DNA of 64,000 nucleotides from Pseudoalteromonas sp. N1230-9 (GCF_032716425.1 NZ_CP090419.1:2482001-2546000), one strand, 5' to 3'. Positions 20,652 through 28,468 are shown, numbered from the stretch's first letter. Notes: generated from the letters alone by a model not told the origin. Made by a program: numbers and translations.

Positions 20652-20669
20652 GAAAATCCTCCATACAAA

Positions 20670-20691
20670 CAAAAAAAGGGCATATAGCCCT
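20670..20691 (-). terminator. Terminator/attenuator just upstream of rimP
   Basis: On the minus strand the palindrome AGGGCTATATGCCCT (20677-20691) is followed by seven T. The T-run ends about 10 bases before the rimP ribosome-binding site. It should terminate much of the transcription coming from the tRNA gene and may set expression of the rimP-nusA-infB operon. NusA itself acts on such hairpins, which suggests feedback. Confidence 0.8.
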
Positions 20692-20760
20692 GAAATACTG
20701 AGTTTAATAATGATTTATACCACTGAGGTATTAAGTAAATCATGCTAGACCAGATACAAC

Positions 20761-20784
20761 AACGCCCCGAACCAAGCGGGGCGT
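20761..20784 (-). terminator. GC-rich hairpin downstream of the initiator tRNA gene
   Basis: On the minus strand ACGCCCCGC and GGGGCGT pair around a short loop. The T-rich stretch TGTTGTAT follows. It is probably the first terminator or processing signal after the tRNA gene at 20962-21038. Confidence 0.7.
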
Positions 20785-20961
20785 CACACCTAAAGCATAA
20801 AACTGTGTGGCCTAGGGCCAAGCTTGGTTGCGAGTCATTTATCTGACTAAATTAAACTAGATAGCCTAAACGCAAAACGCGCATTACCCAGAATGCGCGA
20901 CTTCAATACAGTAAAATAACTTACTGTGTATGTTTATCACATTGCTGTGTAAACACTGAAT

Positions 20962-21038
<77 letters not shown>

Positions 21039-21108
21039 CCAATGGATATTAAAGCTAATTGCTAAATATCGCAGTTTGAGTGACAAGCACCTCAAATCAA
21101 TGGCGGCT

Positions 21109-21137
21109 ATTATAAGCACGTAGCGCTCAATTAGCAA
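21109..21137 (-). promoter_or_regulatory. Promoter of the initiator tRNA gene
   Basis: On the minus strand TTGCTA (21132-21137) and a perfect TATAAT (21109-21114) are separated by 17 bases. They lie about 70 bases upstream of the mature tRNA 5' end. This fits a precursor trimmed by RNase P. Confidence 0.75.
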
Positions 21138-21182
21138 CCTCATTGGGTGAATTAGTTAGACTATTTTGTAGATAAAAACATT

Positions 21183-21198
21183 ATGACAGCCCTGTCAT
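21183..21198. promoter_or_regulatory. Palindromic site ATGACAG-CC-CTGTCAT
   Basis: This is a perfect seven-base inverted repeat with a two-base centre, about 85 bases upstream of the plus-strand gene at 21282. It lies upstream of a TATAAT box at 21239-21244. It has the form of a dimeric repressor operator. A second inverted pair (CTATAGT 21226-21232, ACTATAG 21252-21258) brackets the TATAAT box. No regulator can be named. Confidence 0.4.
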
Positions 21199-21281
21199 TA
21201 ATTTCCTATTTTCGAGAAAAATGGTCTATAGTTGGTATTATAATAAGAAAAACTATAGCGAGTGCTATTAAGCGATAATTA

Positions 21282-21743
21282 ATGAGTCTATCTATTTTTC
21301 AAAAAAAGCTTTTACAACAAAATGTTGAGCTGATAAAACCGGATTTTCATCAATTTACAAAGACATTTCATACGTTAATGAATGAGAAGCCATTACAAAT
21401 GACAATTCCAAGTCAAGAAAGCATTAATCAGCAAAGCTACATTTTATATTGTGCACTTAATAAGGTAATAAATCATTTAGATGATTTACCCCTTGTGATT
21501 CCATTTATTCACTATATGGCAAACAATCTCAGCTTTTTAAACGTTAATTGTACTGACATTGACTTACTTTGCGATGCCTTTTGGGACACACTTCAAAAAC
21601 AATCAATTAAATTGAACAGTCACCTATGTCAGGCATGGTCACAGGCGATACTTATATTTAAGAATATCGTAAAAAGTTATCTTTTTTCATATAGTAATGT
21701 TGTTTCTTTAGCGCAAAAACAAGCAACACAGCTAAGCTCATAA
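21282..21743 (+). CDS. Globin-fold-like protein lacking the haem-ligating His (putative)
   Basis: This 153-residue soluble, all-helical protein has no signal peptide. By eye its second half parallels single-domain bacterial haemoglobin. An LP dipeptide near 69-70 (DDLPLVIPFIHYMA) lines up with the E-F region. The AWSQAILIFKNIV segment (118-130) matches helix H, whose usual form is AWGKAYGVIADVF. In that register the proximal His of helix F becomes Leu83, so haem binding of the usual type is unlikely. The family call is inference and could be wrong. The gene is AT-rich, has a TATAAT box about 40 bases upstream and no obvious Shine-Dalgarno. Its last six bases overlap the convergent gene at 21738. 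Confidence 0.6.
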   Translation: MSLSIFQKKLLQQNVELIKPDFHQFTKTFHTLMNEKPLQMTIPSQESINQQSYILYCALNKVINHLDDLPLVIPFIHYMANNLSFLNVNCTDIDLLCDAFWDTLQKQSIKLNSHLCQAWSQAILIFKNIVKSYLFSYSNVVSLAQKQATQLSS

Positions 21744-22511
21744 TTGCCCTAACTCAGTGTTTAGCCTATCAATTTGGCGTTGTTCAACCGCAATTAGGGT
21801 ATCAAACTTACTCGTTACAGCAGTCATTTTTTCAGACAATGCTTCGTCAGCACTCACGCCTGTCAAATTTACAGCACGAGGACGGGTTTGTTGTTCAAGT
21901 TGACTCAGCTGACTGTTTAGCTGTGCATAGAGTGTGTCGATCTTGTTTTGATGCTCAGTGATTTCTCGTTTTATTTGCTGTGTTCGAATAAAACTATCAA
22001 CCTCTGCATCTACAGTTTGATCACTTTGTGCTAAAAGCGTCGCTTTTTCAGTATTTAGTCTATCGATACCTCGCTGTTCATTATCGATAAGTAATTTGTA
22101 GCGCTGAGATGTAGCAGTCATTTGCTTTGCAATTGCAGCTACTTTTTTATTCCCCACTACATTATTCAATTGTGCGTCAGCTTGTTTACTTAAGCTGGCA
22201 ATATCATTATCTAAGCGTTGGGTTAAAGTGTCTATTTTGTTGTGGTGCTGTTGAATTTCGGCATCAATTTGCTTTACTCGGATATAGCTATCTACACCAG
22301 AATCAGGCTTTACAGGTGCTGATTCAAATACATCAGAAACATGCGGATTTTGCTCTTTAATGATTACTAATCGAGCGTCCTTTCCACATGGTTGCTGGCT
22401 AAACTCAACCACGCCGTTTTTTTCACACTGGTAAACCGTCGCGTTTACTACATTCGTAAACATTAAATACGCACAACTTAAAAATATCACTGTTTTAAAC
22501 TGAATTTGCAT
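21738..22511 (-). CDS. DUF4124-type periplasmic protein with duplicated coiled coil
   Basis: This 257-residue protein has a signal peptide (about 1-24, ending VNA). A DUF4124-like motif follows (VYQCEKNGVVEFSQQPCGKD), with two Cys likely to form a disulphide. The rest consists of two tandem, clearly related helical units at about 73-157 and 171-257. Both begin VDSYIR or VDSFIR, continue with NKIDTL and end with QxxIDRLNTE. They probably form coiled coils. The function is unknown. The family is common in gammaproteobacterial periplasms. It is convergent with the globin-like gene and divergent from the photolyase gene. Confidence 0.75.
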   Translation of the reverse strand: MQIQFKTVIFLSCAYLMFTNVVNATVYQCEKNGVVEFSQQPCGKDARLVIIKEQNPHVSDVFESAPVKPDSGVDSYIRVKQIDAEIQQHHNKIDTLTQRLDNDIASLSKQADAQLNNVVGNKKVAAIAKQMTATSQRYKLLIDNEQRGIDRLNTEKATLLAQSDQTVDAEVDSFIRTQQIKREITEHQNKIDTLYAQLNSQLSQLEQQTRPRAVNLTGVSADEALSEKMTAVTSKFDTLIAVEQRQIDRLNTELGQL

Positions 22512-22628
22512 GCCATCACCCTTTTAGAGTTTAGTTCCTTATATCAACACACTAATTAATTTCACGATCTATATCTGCATTTACTTCGTATCGCTTTATT
22601 TAGTCACAAGTCAGTTAGGTTTACTATA

Positions 22629-24179
22629 GTGCAATACTCAACTTTACGGTTTATTTTTGGCGACCAACTTAACGCCAGTCATAGTTGGTTTAAAGAAGAC
22701 GATCAGCAAGATGTGTTGTATGTATTGGCCGAACTAAAACAAGAAACCGACTATGTAAAACATCACCTACAAAAGATTGCGGCTTTTTTTGCTGCTATGG
22801 AAAACTTTGCTTGTGCATTAAAAAAAGCAGGATTTAATGTACTTCATCTTACCCTTGATGAAACCTCTGACAGTTCTTCGCTACCTACCCTGTTGACTAA
22901 TTTGGCTAAACAATATCATTGCCAAACTATTGAGTATCAATTTCCTGATGAATATCGACTAAAACAGCAACTACTCGATTATACAAAACAAACCTCACTT
23001 AAGGTAAATGCGTACGATACAGAACACTTTTTGCTACCGTTTAATGAAATACCTCAATATTTCAAAAAAGATAAACATGTAAAAATGGAGTTTTTCTATC
23101 GAGCCATGCGTAAGCGCTTTAACATTTTAATGGATAAGAATAATGAACCGCTTGATGGGCAATGGAATTTTGATCAGCTAAACAGAAATAAGTTAAAACA
23201 AAGCGATCTTAAAGATATACCTGAACCTTTGTGCTTTAGCCATGATGTGAGTGATATTCTAAAGCGTATCGAAAAACATAAAATAAATACTTTTGGAGAG
23301 TGTAACGAAACCCTAATCTGGCCAACTACGCGCTCGGAAGCAAAACAATTACTCGATTTTTTCTGTAAACACTTACTTGTTCACTTTGGCCAGTTTCAAG
23401 ACGCCATGACATGTCAATCAGACTATCAATGGTCTTTGTATCACAGCCGTTTATCATTCGCGCTTAATACCAAAATGCTGCACCCGATGCAGGTCATTGA
23501 GCAAGTATTAAGTAGCTTTAAAAAACAACACATCGATATTGCACAAGTAGAAGGTTTTATCAGGCAGATTCTTGGTTGGCGTGAATATGTTCGCGGTATT
23601 TATTGGCAAAATATGCCTGATTACGCGAGTAAAAATACCTTGAATGCGAAACGTACCCTACCCGACTATTTTTGGCACGGCAAAATGAACATGAATTGTA
23701 TGCACCATGCCATTACACAAAGTTTGCAAACGGCCTATGCACATCACATTCAACGTTTAATGATCACCGGTAACTTTTGCTTGCTAACTGCGATTGATCC
23801 AAATGAGGTCGATGCTTGGTATTTAGGGATTTATATCGATGCTATCGAATGGGTGGAAATGCCGAACACGCGTGGCATGAGTCAGTTCGCAGATGGAGGA
23901 TTAATCGCCACTAAACCCTATGCTGCCAGTGGTAATTACATCAATAAAATGAGTGATTACTGCAAGCATTGTAGCTACAACGTTAAAGAAAAAGAAACTG
24001 ATGACGCATGTCCATTTAACAGTTTATATTGGCACTTTATGTTAGAGCACGAACAACAGCTATCGCAAAACCCTCGTATTGGAATGATTTACAACAATTG
24101 GTATAAACAAGATGAGTCACTTAAGCAAGCAACGTTAAAACGTGCTAAGTGGTGCTTAGATAATTTAGAAAAACTATAA
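22629..24179 (+). CDS. Fe-S cluster bacterial cryptochrome / (6-4) photolyase, PhrB type
   Basis: This 516-residue protein belongs to the FeS-BCP branch of the cryptochrome/photolyase family, which uses FAD and light to repair (6-4) photoproducts. The N-terminus is an antenna-binding Rossmann domain (STLRFIFGDQLNASHSWF). The C-terminal half has the flavin-binding helices (IRQILGWREYVRGIYW, TRGMSQFADGG). Four cysteines, Cys357, Cys445, Cys448 and Cys461, have exactly the spacing of the [4Fe-4S] ligands known in Agrobacterium PhrB. The start is a GTG at 22629 with AGG about ten bases upstream. A hairpin right after the stop belongs to the opposite strand. Confidence 0.92.
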   Translation: MQYSTLRFIFGDQLNASHSWFKEDDQQDVLYVLAELKQETDYVKHHLQKIAAFFAAMENFACALKKAGFNVLHLTLDETSDSSSLPTLLTNLAKQYHCQTIEYQFPDEYRLKQQLLDYTKQTSLKVNAYDTEHFLLPFNEIPQYFKKDKHVKMEFFYRAMRKRFNILMDKNNEPLDGQWNFDQLNRNKLKQSDLKDIPEPLCFSHDVSDILKRIEKHKINTFGECNETLIWPTTRSEAKQLLDFFCKHLLVHFGQFQDAMTCQSDYQWSLYHSRLSFALNTKMLHPMQVIEQVLSSFKKQHIDIAQVEGFIRQILGWREYVRGIYWQNMPDYASKNTLNAKRTLPDYFWHGKMNMNCMHHAITQSLQTAYAHHIQRLMITGNFCLLTAIDPNEVDAWYLGIYIDAIEWVEMPNTRGMSQFADGGLIATKPYAASGNYINKMSDYCKHCSYNVKEKETDDACPFNSLYWHFMLEHEQQLSQNPRIGMIYNNWYKQDESLKQATLKRAKWCLDNLEKL

Positions 24180-24207
24180 CAAAAAAAGCCGCCTCAAATG
24201 AGGCGGC
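24180..24207 (-). terminator. Terminator of the small heat-shock gene
   Basis: The minus-strand stem GCCGCCTC/GAGGCGGC (24188-24207) with a four-base loop is followed by seven T. It lies 33 bases past the Hsp20 gene stop and touches the end of the convergent photolyase gene. Confidence 0.88.
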
Positions 24208-24239
24208 AAAACTAACTAGGGAAACAATACTGGTCGGTA

Positions 24240-24686
24240 TTACTTGTTCTCGAGTAATTTACCATTACCGATTTCGATTTTACGTGGTTTTAAGGCTTCA
24301 GGGATTTCACGTTGTAAATCGATACTGAGTAAACCATTTTCAAGGTCTGCACCCAGCACTTTGACGTGGTCACCTAATTGGAATTTACGCTCAAAGTTAC
24401 GCTCTGCTATGCCTTGATGAATGAATTTACGCTCTGCATTATCTTGTTTATCAGCTTTAGTGCCGCTGACTTTTAGGGTGTTGTTTTCTGACTCAATGGT
24501 CAATTCACTGTCACTAAAACCGGCTACAGCCATAGTGATACGATATTTGTCTTTATCGAGTGCTTCGATATTGTACGGAGGAAAACTTGGCTGCTTGTCG
24601 GTACGTGCTGCCGCATCCATTAATGATGCTAAATGATCGAAGCCGATGAATGAACGATAAAGTGGTGATAAGTCTACTGTACGCAT
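24240..24686 (-). CDS. ibpA: Small heat-shock protein, IbpA/Hsp20 family
   Basis: This 148-residue protein is a holdase chaperone that binds aggregating proteins for later rescue by DnaK and ClpB. The N-terminus MRTVDLSPLYRSFIGFDHL is nearly that of enterobacterial IbpA. The alpha-crystallin core includes YRITMAVAGFSDSELTIE and GIAERNFERKFQL. I chose the ATG at 24686 with GAGGA seven bases upstream. The open frame continues to 24800, but that stretch is the structured 5' leader. Upstream are a ROSE-like thermometer (24691-24713) and a sigma-32-type promoter (24821-24847), so both transcription and translation should respond to heat. Confidence 0.95.
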   Translation of the reverse strand: MRTVDLSPLYRSFIGFDHLASLMDAAARTDKQPSFPPYNIEALDKDKYRITMAVAGFSDSELTIESENNTLKVSGTKADKQDNAERKFIHQGIAERNFERKFQLGDHVKVLGADLENGLLSIDLQREIPEALKPRKIEIGNGKLLENK

Positions 24687-24690
24687 AATT

Positions 24691-24713
24691 ATATCCTCAT
24701 ATTTAAGCGATAT
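24691..24713 (-). promoter_or_regulatory. ROSE-like RNA thermometer hairpin over the ibpA ribosome-binding site
   Basis: On the minus strand ATATCGCT pairs with AGGATAT around an eight-base loop, leaving a single G bulged. This buries the GAGGA ribosome-binding site. The UCGCU-against-AGGA geometry with a bulged G is the defining core of ROSE thermometers (U-U/C-G-C-U). The wider leader also holds a stable hairpin built on CGTTTG/CAAACG, flanked by TTGTTAG and CTAACAA (around 24717-24751). The pairing is read from sequence, and melting behaviour is inferred. Confidence 0.75.
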
Positions 24714-24820
24714 TTTGTTAGTGTTCTTCGTTTGAACAAACGCTAACAAAGTTAAATTAACATTATAAATTTCAATTACTTTAGTTGGTTTAGGACCCAT
24801 CAGGCGTCCTCACTAAACTA

Positions 24821-24847
24821 TTTATGGGCGGGTAAATTCTTTTCAAG
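24821..24847 (-). promoter_or_regulatory. Sigma-32 (heat-shock) promoter of ibpA
   Basis: On the minus strand a perfect CTTGAAA -35 element (24841-24847) is followed 12 bases later by CCCATAAA within CGCCCATAAA. This closely fits the sigma-32 consensus CTTGAAA and CCCCATNT. It predicts a leader of about 130 bases before ibpA. Confidence 0.8.
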
Positions 24848-24954
24848 ATTTTTTAGTAAAAAAATTAGTGTTTTTTCTAAAAAGTGAAATTTAAAAAGCC
24901 TAAAATTGGTCCGAATAGGTTGATTTTAAAAGGCTAAGAACGTACAAGGTGAGA

Positions 24955-25473
24955 ATGAAAAAAAATCCTACTTTTTTAAAAAAATTTATCAGTGTGATGA
25001 AAACTGCTGTGTTGATGGCTGTCGTTTTTTATGTTGTGACGACATTTCAGCAACGTAACTTACTCTCAACAGATAAAACACCCGCACCTTATTTTAATTT
25101 AGCCACACTCGAAGACCCAACTGAGCGCATCAGTATTGCACAGTTACAAGGTAAACAAACCGTGGTGTACTTTTTTGCCCCTTGGTGCTCAATTTGTCGC
25201 TACAGCATGCCAAATTTAGAAACAGCCCATCAACAAGGTAAGCTAAATGCGATAGCGATCGCTCTTGATTATCAAAATATTGATGAAATAAAGCAGTTTA
25301 CTGACTCATTACAGTTAACCATGCCGGTACTACTGGGCAGTCGAAACACAGGTAAAGATTATAAAGTGTCTGCTTACCCCACCTATTATGTGATTGATGA
25401 GCAACTGACCATTACAGGACGTTCTATGGGTTACTCAACCGAACTAGGCTTACGCTTGCGAACACTTGAGTAG
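24955..25473 (+). CDS. Membrane-anchored TlpA/DsbE-like thioredoxin
   Basis: This 172-residue protein has one N-terminal membrane anchor (about residues 12-32) followed by a periplasmic thioredoxin fold. The redox motif is WCSIC in VYFFAPWCSICRYSMPNLE, and the cis-Pro segment is SAYPTYYVID. It resembles TlpA, ScsD or ResA-type thiol oxidoreductases, but no cytochrome-maturation or copper-tolerance genes are nearby, so the partner is unknown. I chose the ATG at 24955 with AAGG five bases upstream. A GTG two codons earlier is also in frame. It is divergent from ibpA. Confidence 0.85.
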   Translation: MKKNPTFLKKFISVMKTAVLMAVVFYVVTTFQQRNLLSTDKTPAPYFNLATLEDPTERISIAQLQGKQTVVYFFAPWCSICRYSMPNLETAHQQGKLNAIAIALDYQNIDEIKQFTDSLQLTMPVLLGSRNTGKDYKVSAYPTYYVIDEQLTITGRSMGYSTELGLRLRTLE

Positions 25474-25591
25474 TTAAATTATTTATAAAGAGAAAAAACA
25501 GAACAGTACAATCGATTTTATGCACTGTTTTTATTCATCTAATTCGTTAAGATGATAACCAGACAAACACATTCACATCGAGGAGAGCGAT

Positions 25592-25855
25592 ATGTTAACT
25601 GTAATTTTTGGCCGTGAAGGCTGCCCTTTTTGCGTCCGTGCTAAAGACGTTGCTGAGAAACTAGCAAATGAGCGTGACGATTTTAAATACCGTTATATCG
25701 ACATCATTAAAGAAGGCATCAGTAAAGCTGATTTAGAACAGTCTGCAGGCAAACCTTGCCCAACTGTACCACAGATTTTTATTGACCAAGCCCACATTGG
25801 TGGCTTCACTGAATTCGAAGCGTACGCTAAAGAAAATTTAGGGTTATATCAATAA
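25592..25855 (+). CDS. grxA: Glutaredoxin 1
   Basis: This 87-residue glutaredoxin uses glutathione to reduce ribonucleotide reductase and other disulphides in the cytoplasm. The active site is GCPFC at residues 10-14, with the TVPQIFIDQAHIGG segment and a GrxA-specific N-terminus (MLTVIFGREGCPFCVRAKDV). A GAGGAGAG ribosome-binding site lies just upstream. The gene appears monocistronic: an inverted repeat follows 10 bases after the stop. Confidence 0.95.
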   Translation: MLTVIFGREGCPFCVRAKDVAEKLANERDDFKYRYIDIIKEGISKADLEQSAGKPCPTVPQIFIDQAHIGGFTEFEAYAKENLGLYQ

Positions 25856-25864
25856 ATTGTAAAC

Positions 25865-25917
25865 GTGGTTGATTTTGGTAAATTTAAACTGATTAAATTA
25901 TGACCAACATCAACCAC
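25865..25917 (+). other. Imperfect 15-base inverted repeat between grxA and deaD
   Basis: GTGGTTGAT-T-TTGGT (25865-25879) pairs with ACCAA-C-ATCAACCAC (25903-25917), 14 of 15 positions, around a 23-base AT-rich loop. There is no T-run. It could end grxA mRNA, stabilise it, or act in the leader of deaD, whose expression is cold-regulated in other bacteria. Confidence 0.5.
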
Positions 25918-26002
25918 ATACAAATTAGTTGTAATTTATACAAGCAATTGCCTTGTATTTCCTATACAATGCGCGCCTCTTTAAATTCGTTGAGGCGTAT
26001 TA

Positions 26003-27805
26003 ATGTCAGAACCAGTCACGTTTGAATCTCTAAATCTTTCTCCTGCAATCCTTAAAGCAGTTGAAGAGTTGGGTTACAAGACTCCATCTGAAATCCAAGC
26101 TCAATGTATACCGTTATTGCTAGAAAGAAAGGACGTACTGGGACTAGCGCAAACGGGTACAGGTAAAACAGCAGCATTTGCTCTGCCGTTACTAAATAAT
26201 ATTGACCCGTCTGTGAAACAGCCACAGATCCTTGTTTTAACGCCTACGCGTGAACTTGCGATCCAAGTAGCTGAGGCATTCGAACAATATGCTAAGCATA
26301 CTCGTGGTGTTGAAGTTTTAGCCCTTTATGGTGGCCAAAGCTACAGCATCCAGTTAAGTGCACTTCGTCGTGGCGCGCAAATTATTGTTGCAACGCCAGG
26401 TCGCTTAATCGACCATATTAACCGTGGTACAATCAAGTTTGAGAGCTTACAAGCCCTTGTTCTTGATGAAGCAGACGAAATGTTACGCATGGGCTTTATC
26501 GATGATGTTGAGAACATCATGGAAAAAACACCGCGTGAAAAGCAAACATGCCTTTTCTCTGCAACCATGCCTAAGCAAATCCAAAATATCAGCAGCAAAT
26601 ATATGAATGAGCCTGAGCAAGTTCATATTTCTGCACGTAACTCGACTGTATCAACGGTTGAGCAAGTATTTTGGAATGCGCACGTACATAAAAACAAAGC
26701 TATCGTTCGCTTTTTAGAAGCTGAACAATACGATGGTGCAATTGTTTTCGTACGTACACGTAACGACACTGTACAATTAGCTGAATTACTTGAGCGCGAA
26801 GGTTTCTCTGCGGCACCACTTAATGGTGACATGAACCAACAAGCACGTGAACGCACAGTAGACCGCTTGAAAAACGGTCTAGTGGATATTGTTATTGCAA
26901 CAGACGTTGCAGCACGTGGTCTTGATGTAGACCGTTTAAGCTTAGTAATCAACTATGATATTCCACAAGACTCAGAAGCCTACGTTCACCGTATTGGTCG
27001 TACTGGTCGTGCGGGTCGTACAGGTAAAGCAATTCTTTTCGTAAAACATAACGAGCGTTATTTACTTAAAAATATCATTCGCCATACGAAGTCTGAAATT
27101 GCACAAGTTGATTTACCAACAGCAAAAGTAGTTGAAGAAAAGCGTATTAAAGCGCTACAAGACAAACTCACTATTGCGCTTGAAAACAAAGACATCACTT
27201 TCTTTAATCAAGTTGCCGCTAATATGGCAGAAAAACTTGAGCTAAGCTTTGAAGACTTAGCAGGTGCATTACTTTGTTTAGCACAGCAACAGTCACCAAT
27301 CAAAGTTGAAGAAGTTAAAGTTCAACCGCGTGGTGAACGTAACGAGCGTCGTCGCAATGAACGTGGTGATCGTCAAGGGCGTGAGCGTAAACCTCGTGAG
27401 CCGCGTGAGCGTAATAGCCGTAACATGGGTCCTATGGATACTTACCGTATCGAAGTAGGTCGTGAGCACGGTGTACAAGTTAAGAACATTGTAGGCGCGA
27501 TTGCTAACGAAGCTGATATTTCAAGTAAATTCATTGGTGATATCCGCTTACACGACAGTCACAGTACTGTTCAATTACCACAGAACATGCCAAAAGATGT
27601 GCTTGATCACTTCCAAAAGGTATTTATCTGTAAACGTCCTATGAATATGACGCTAACGCAAGACCAAGGTCCTGCGGCTCCTCGCTCTGAACGCCCAAGC
27701 GGTGATCGTGGCGACAAAAAGCGCAGCTTCAAAGACAAAGATCGTGGTGAAAAACGCGGCGGCCCACGTAAAGAGCGCCGTCCAGTGAGCTTCACATCTA
27801 ACTAA
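26003..27805 (+). CDS. deaD: DEAD-box RNA helicase, DeaD/CsdA
   Basis: This 600-residue ATP-dependent RNA helicase acts in ribosome assembly and mRNA decay at low temperature. The motifs are in order: Q-motif, AQTGTGKT (I), PTRELA (Ia), DEAD within LVLDEADEML (II), SATMP (III), ATDVAARGLDV (V) and HRIGRTGRAGRTG (VI). After about residue 440 comes an Arg/Glu-rich linker. The DbpA-type RNA-binding domain follows (about 475-555, from MDTYRIEVGREHGVQVKNI) and then a basic tail. In Escherichia coli deaD follows nlpI. Here it lies some 14 kb away beside grxA and is monocistronic, with a good terminator. Confidence 0.97.
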   Translation: MSEPVTFESLNLSPAILKAVEELGYKTPSEIQAQCIPLLLERKDVLGLAQTGTGKTAAFALPLLNNIDPSVKQPQILVLTPTRELAIQVAEAFEQYAKHTRGVEVLALYGGQSYSIQLSALRRGAQIIVATPGRLIDHINRGTIKFESLQALVLDEADEMLRMGFIDDVENIMEKTPREKQTCLFSATMPKQIQNISSKYMNEPEQVHISARNSTVSTVEQVFWNAHVHKNKAIVRFLEAEQYDGAIVFVRTRNDTVQLAELLEREGFSAAPLNGDMNQQARERTVDRLKNGLVDIVIATDVAARGLDVDRLSLVINYDIPQDSEAYVHRIGRTGRAGRTGKAILFVKHNERYLLKNIIRHTKSEIAQVDLPTAKVVEEKRIKALQDKLTIALENKDITFFNQVAANMAEKLELSFEDLAGALLCLAQQQSPIKVEEVKVQPRGERNERRRNERGDRQGRERKPREPRERNSRNMGPMDTYRIEVGREHGVQVKNIVGAIANEADISSKFIGDIRLHDSHSTVQLPQNMPKDVLDHFQKVFICKRPMNMTLTQDQGPAAPRSERPSGDRGDKKRSFKDKDRGEKRGGPRKERRPVSFTSN

Positions 27806-27825
27806 TAGAGCAGTAAGCTTTAAGT

Positions 27826-27859
27826 AAAAACCTTGTCATGAAAGTGACAAGGTTTTTTT
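27826..27859 (+). terminator. Rho-independent terminator of deaD
   Basis: AAAAACCTTGTCA and TGACAAGGTTTTT form a 13-base stem with a six-base loop, followed by further T. It lies about 20 bases beyond the deaD stop. Confidence 0.93.
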
Positions 27860-28068
27860 GTGCCAACTATAAAATCACATCGCAACAGCTATTTTTATAT
27901 AATCCTACCAAATAATCTTACAATAGCTACTCTATTACATTATAAATTTCATTTTAACTTTAATAAAAATTAAATCTAAATAAACAAAATATTAACAATA
28001 TAAACTATTGACTAACAAGGACGTGGAATATAACGTTGTACCGATGTTAAAAAAAAGGAGAAAACATC

Positions 28069-28425
28069 ATGTTAAAAAAAATATTTGTAACTTCAGTTTT
28101 TACAGCTCTATTCTCTTCAACCGTAAATGCAGCATACCCAACAACTATTGAGAGAATTTATTATGATTCGGCTAGTAAAAACACAATTGTAGGTTATTGG
28201 ACTTTAGGCTGCGTAATTAATAATTCAGTTAGAATTGGCCTTAAAACTAACTTCTATGAAGATCTTCTTCCTGCAGCAAAATGTTCATCAGGTCCTGGGG
28301 GGTTCAATACTGGAGCTTGTATTATGACAAAGGTCAGTGGCTTAGATATATCATCACCTTCTTATTCTATGGAATTTGACTTCGCTGTTAACGAGTGTAC
28401 GTCAGAAAGAAATAATAACCTTTAG
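28069..28425 (+). CDS. Small secreted protein of unknown function
   Basis: This 118-residue protein has a clear signal peptide (MLKKIFVTSVFTALF to a cleavage near VNA-AYP at about 22). The mature part has four Cys (in LGCVINN, AKCSS, GACIM and NECTSE), probably two disulphides. It begins with a Tyr-rich strand (IERIYYDSASKNTIVGYW). It faintly resembles small secreted DUF6289-type proteins, but I would not assign it. A strong AAGGAG ribosome-binding site precedes the ATG. The upstream 200 bases are very AT-rich, unlike the neighbours, which may indicate transfer. It is convergent with the AbgT gene. Confidence 0.65.
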   Translation: MLKKIFVTSVFTALFSSTVNAAYPTTIERIYYDSASKNTIVGYWTLGCVINNSVRIGLKTNFYEDLLPAAKCSSGPGGFNTGACIMTKVSGLDISSPSYSMEFDFAVNECTSERNNNL

Positions 28426-28445
28426 AGTTAAAGCAAACTTGAAAA

Positions 28446-28468
28446 GCCCTTACAGAAATAGTAAGGGC
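28446..28468. terminator. Terminator between the secreted-protein gene and the AbgT gene
   Basis: GCCCTTAC and GTAAGGGC form an eight-base stem with a seven-base loop. On the minus strand TTTT follows, and on the plus strand ACTTT. It probably serves the minus-strand AbgT gene and perhaps both. Confidence 0.75.

Noticed and set aside
24687..24800. N-terminal extension of the small heat-shock protein
   Set aside because: This stretch is better explained as a structured leader with a thermometer. The protein match begins at MRTVDLSPLY.
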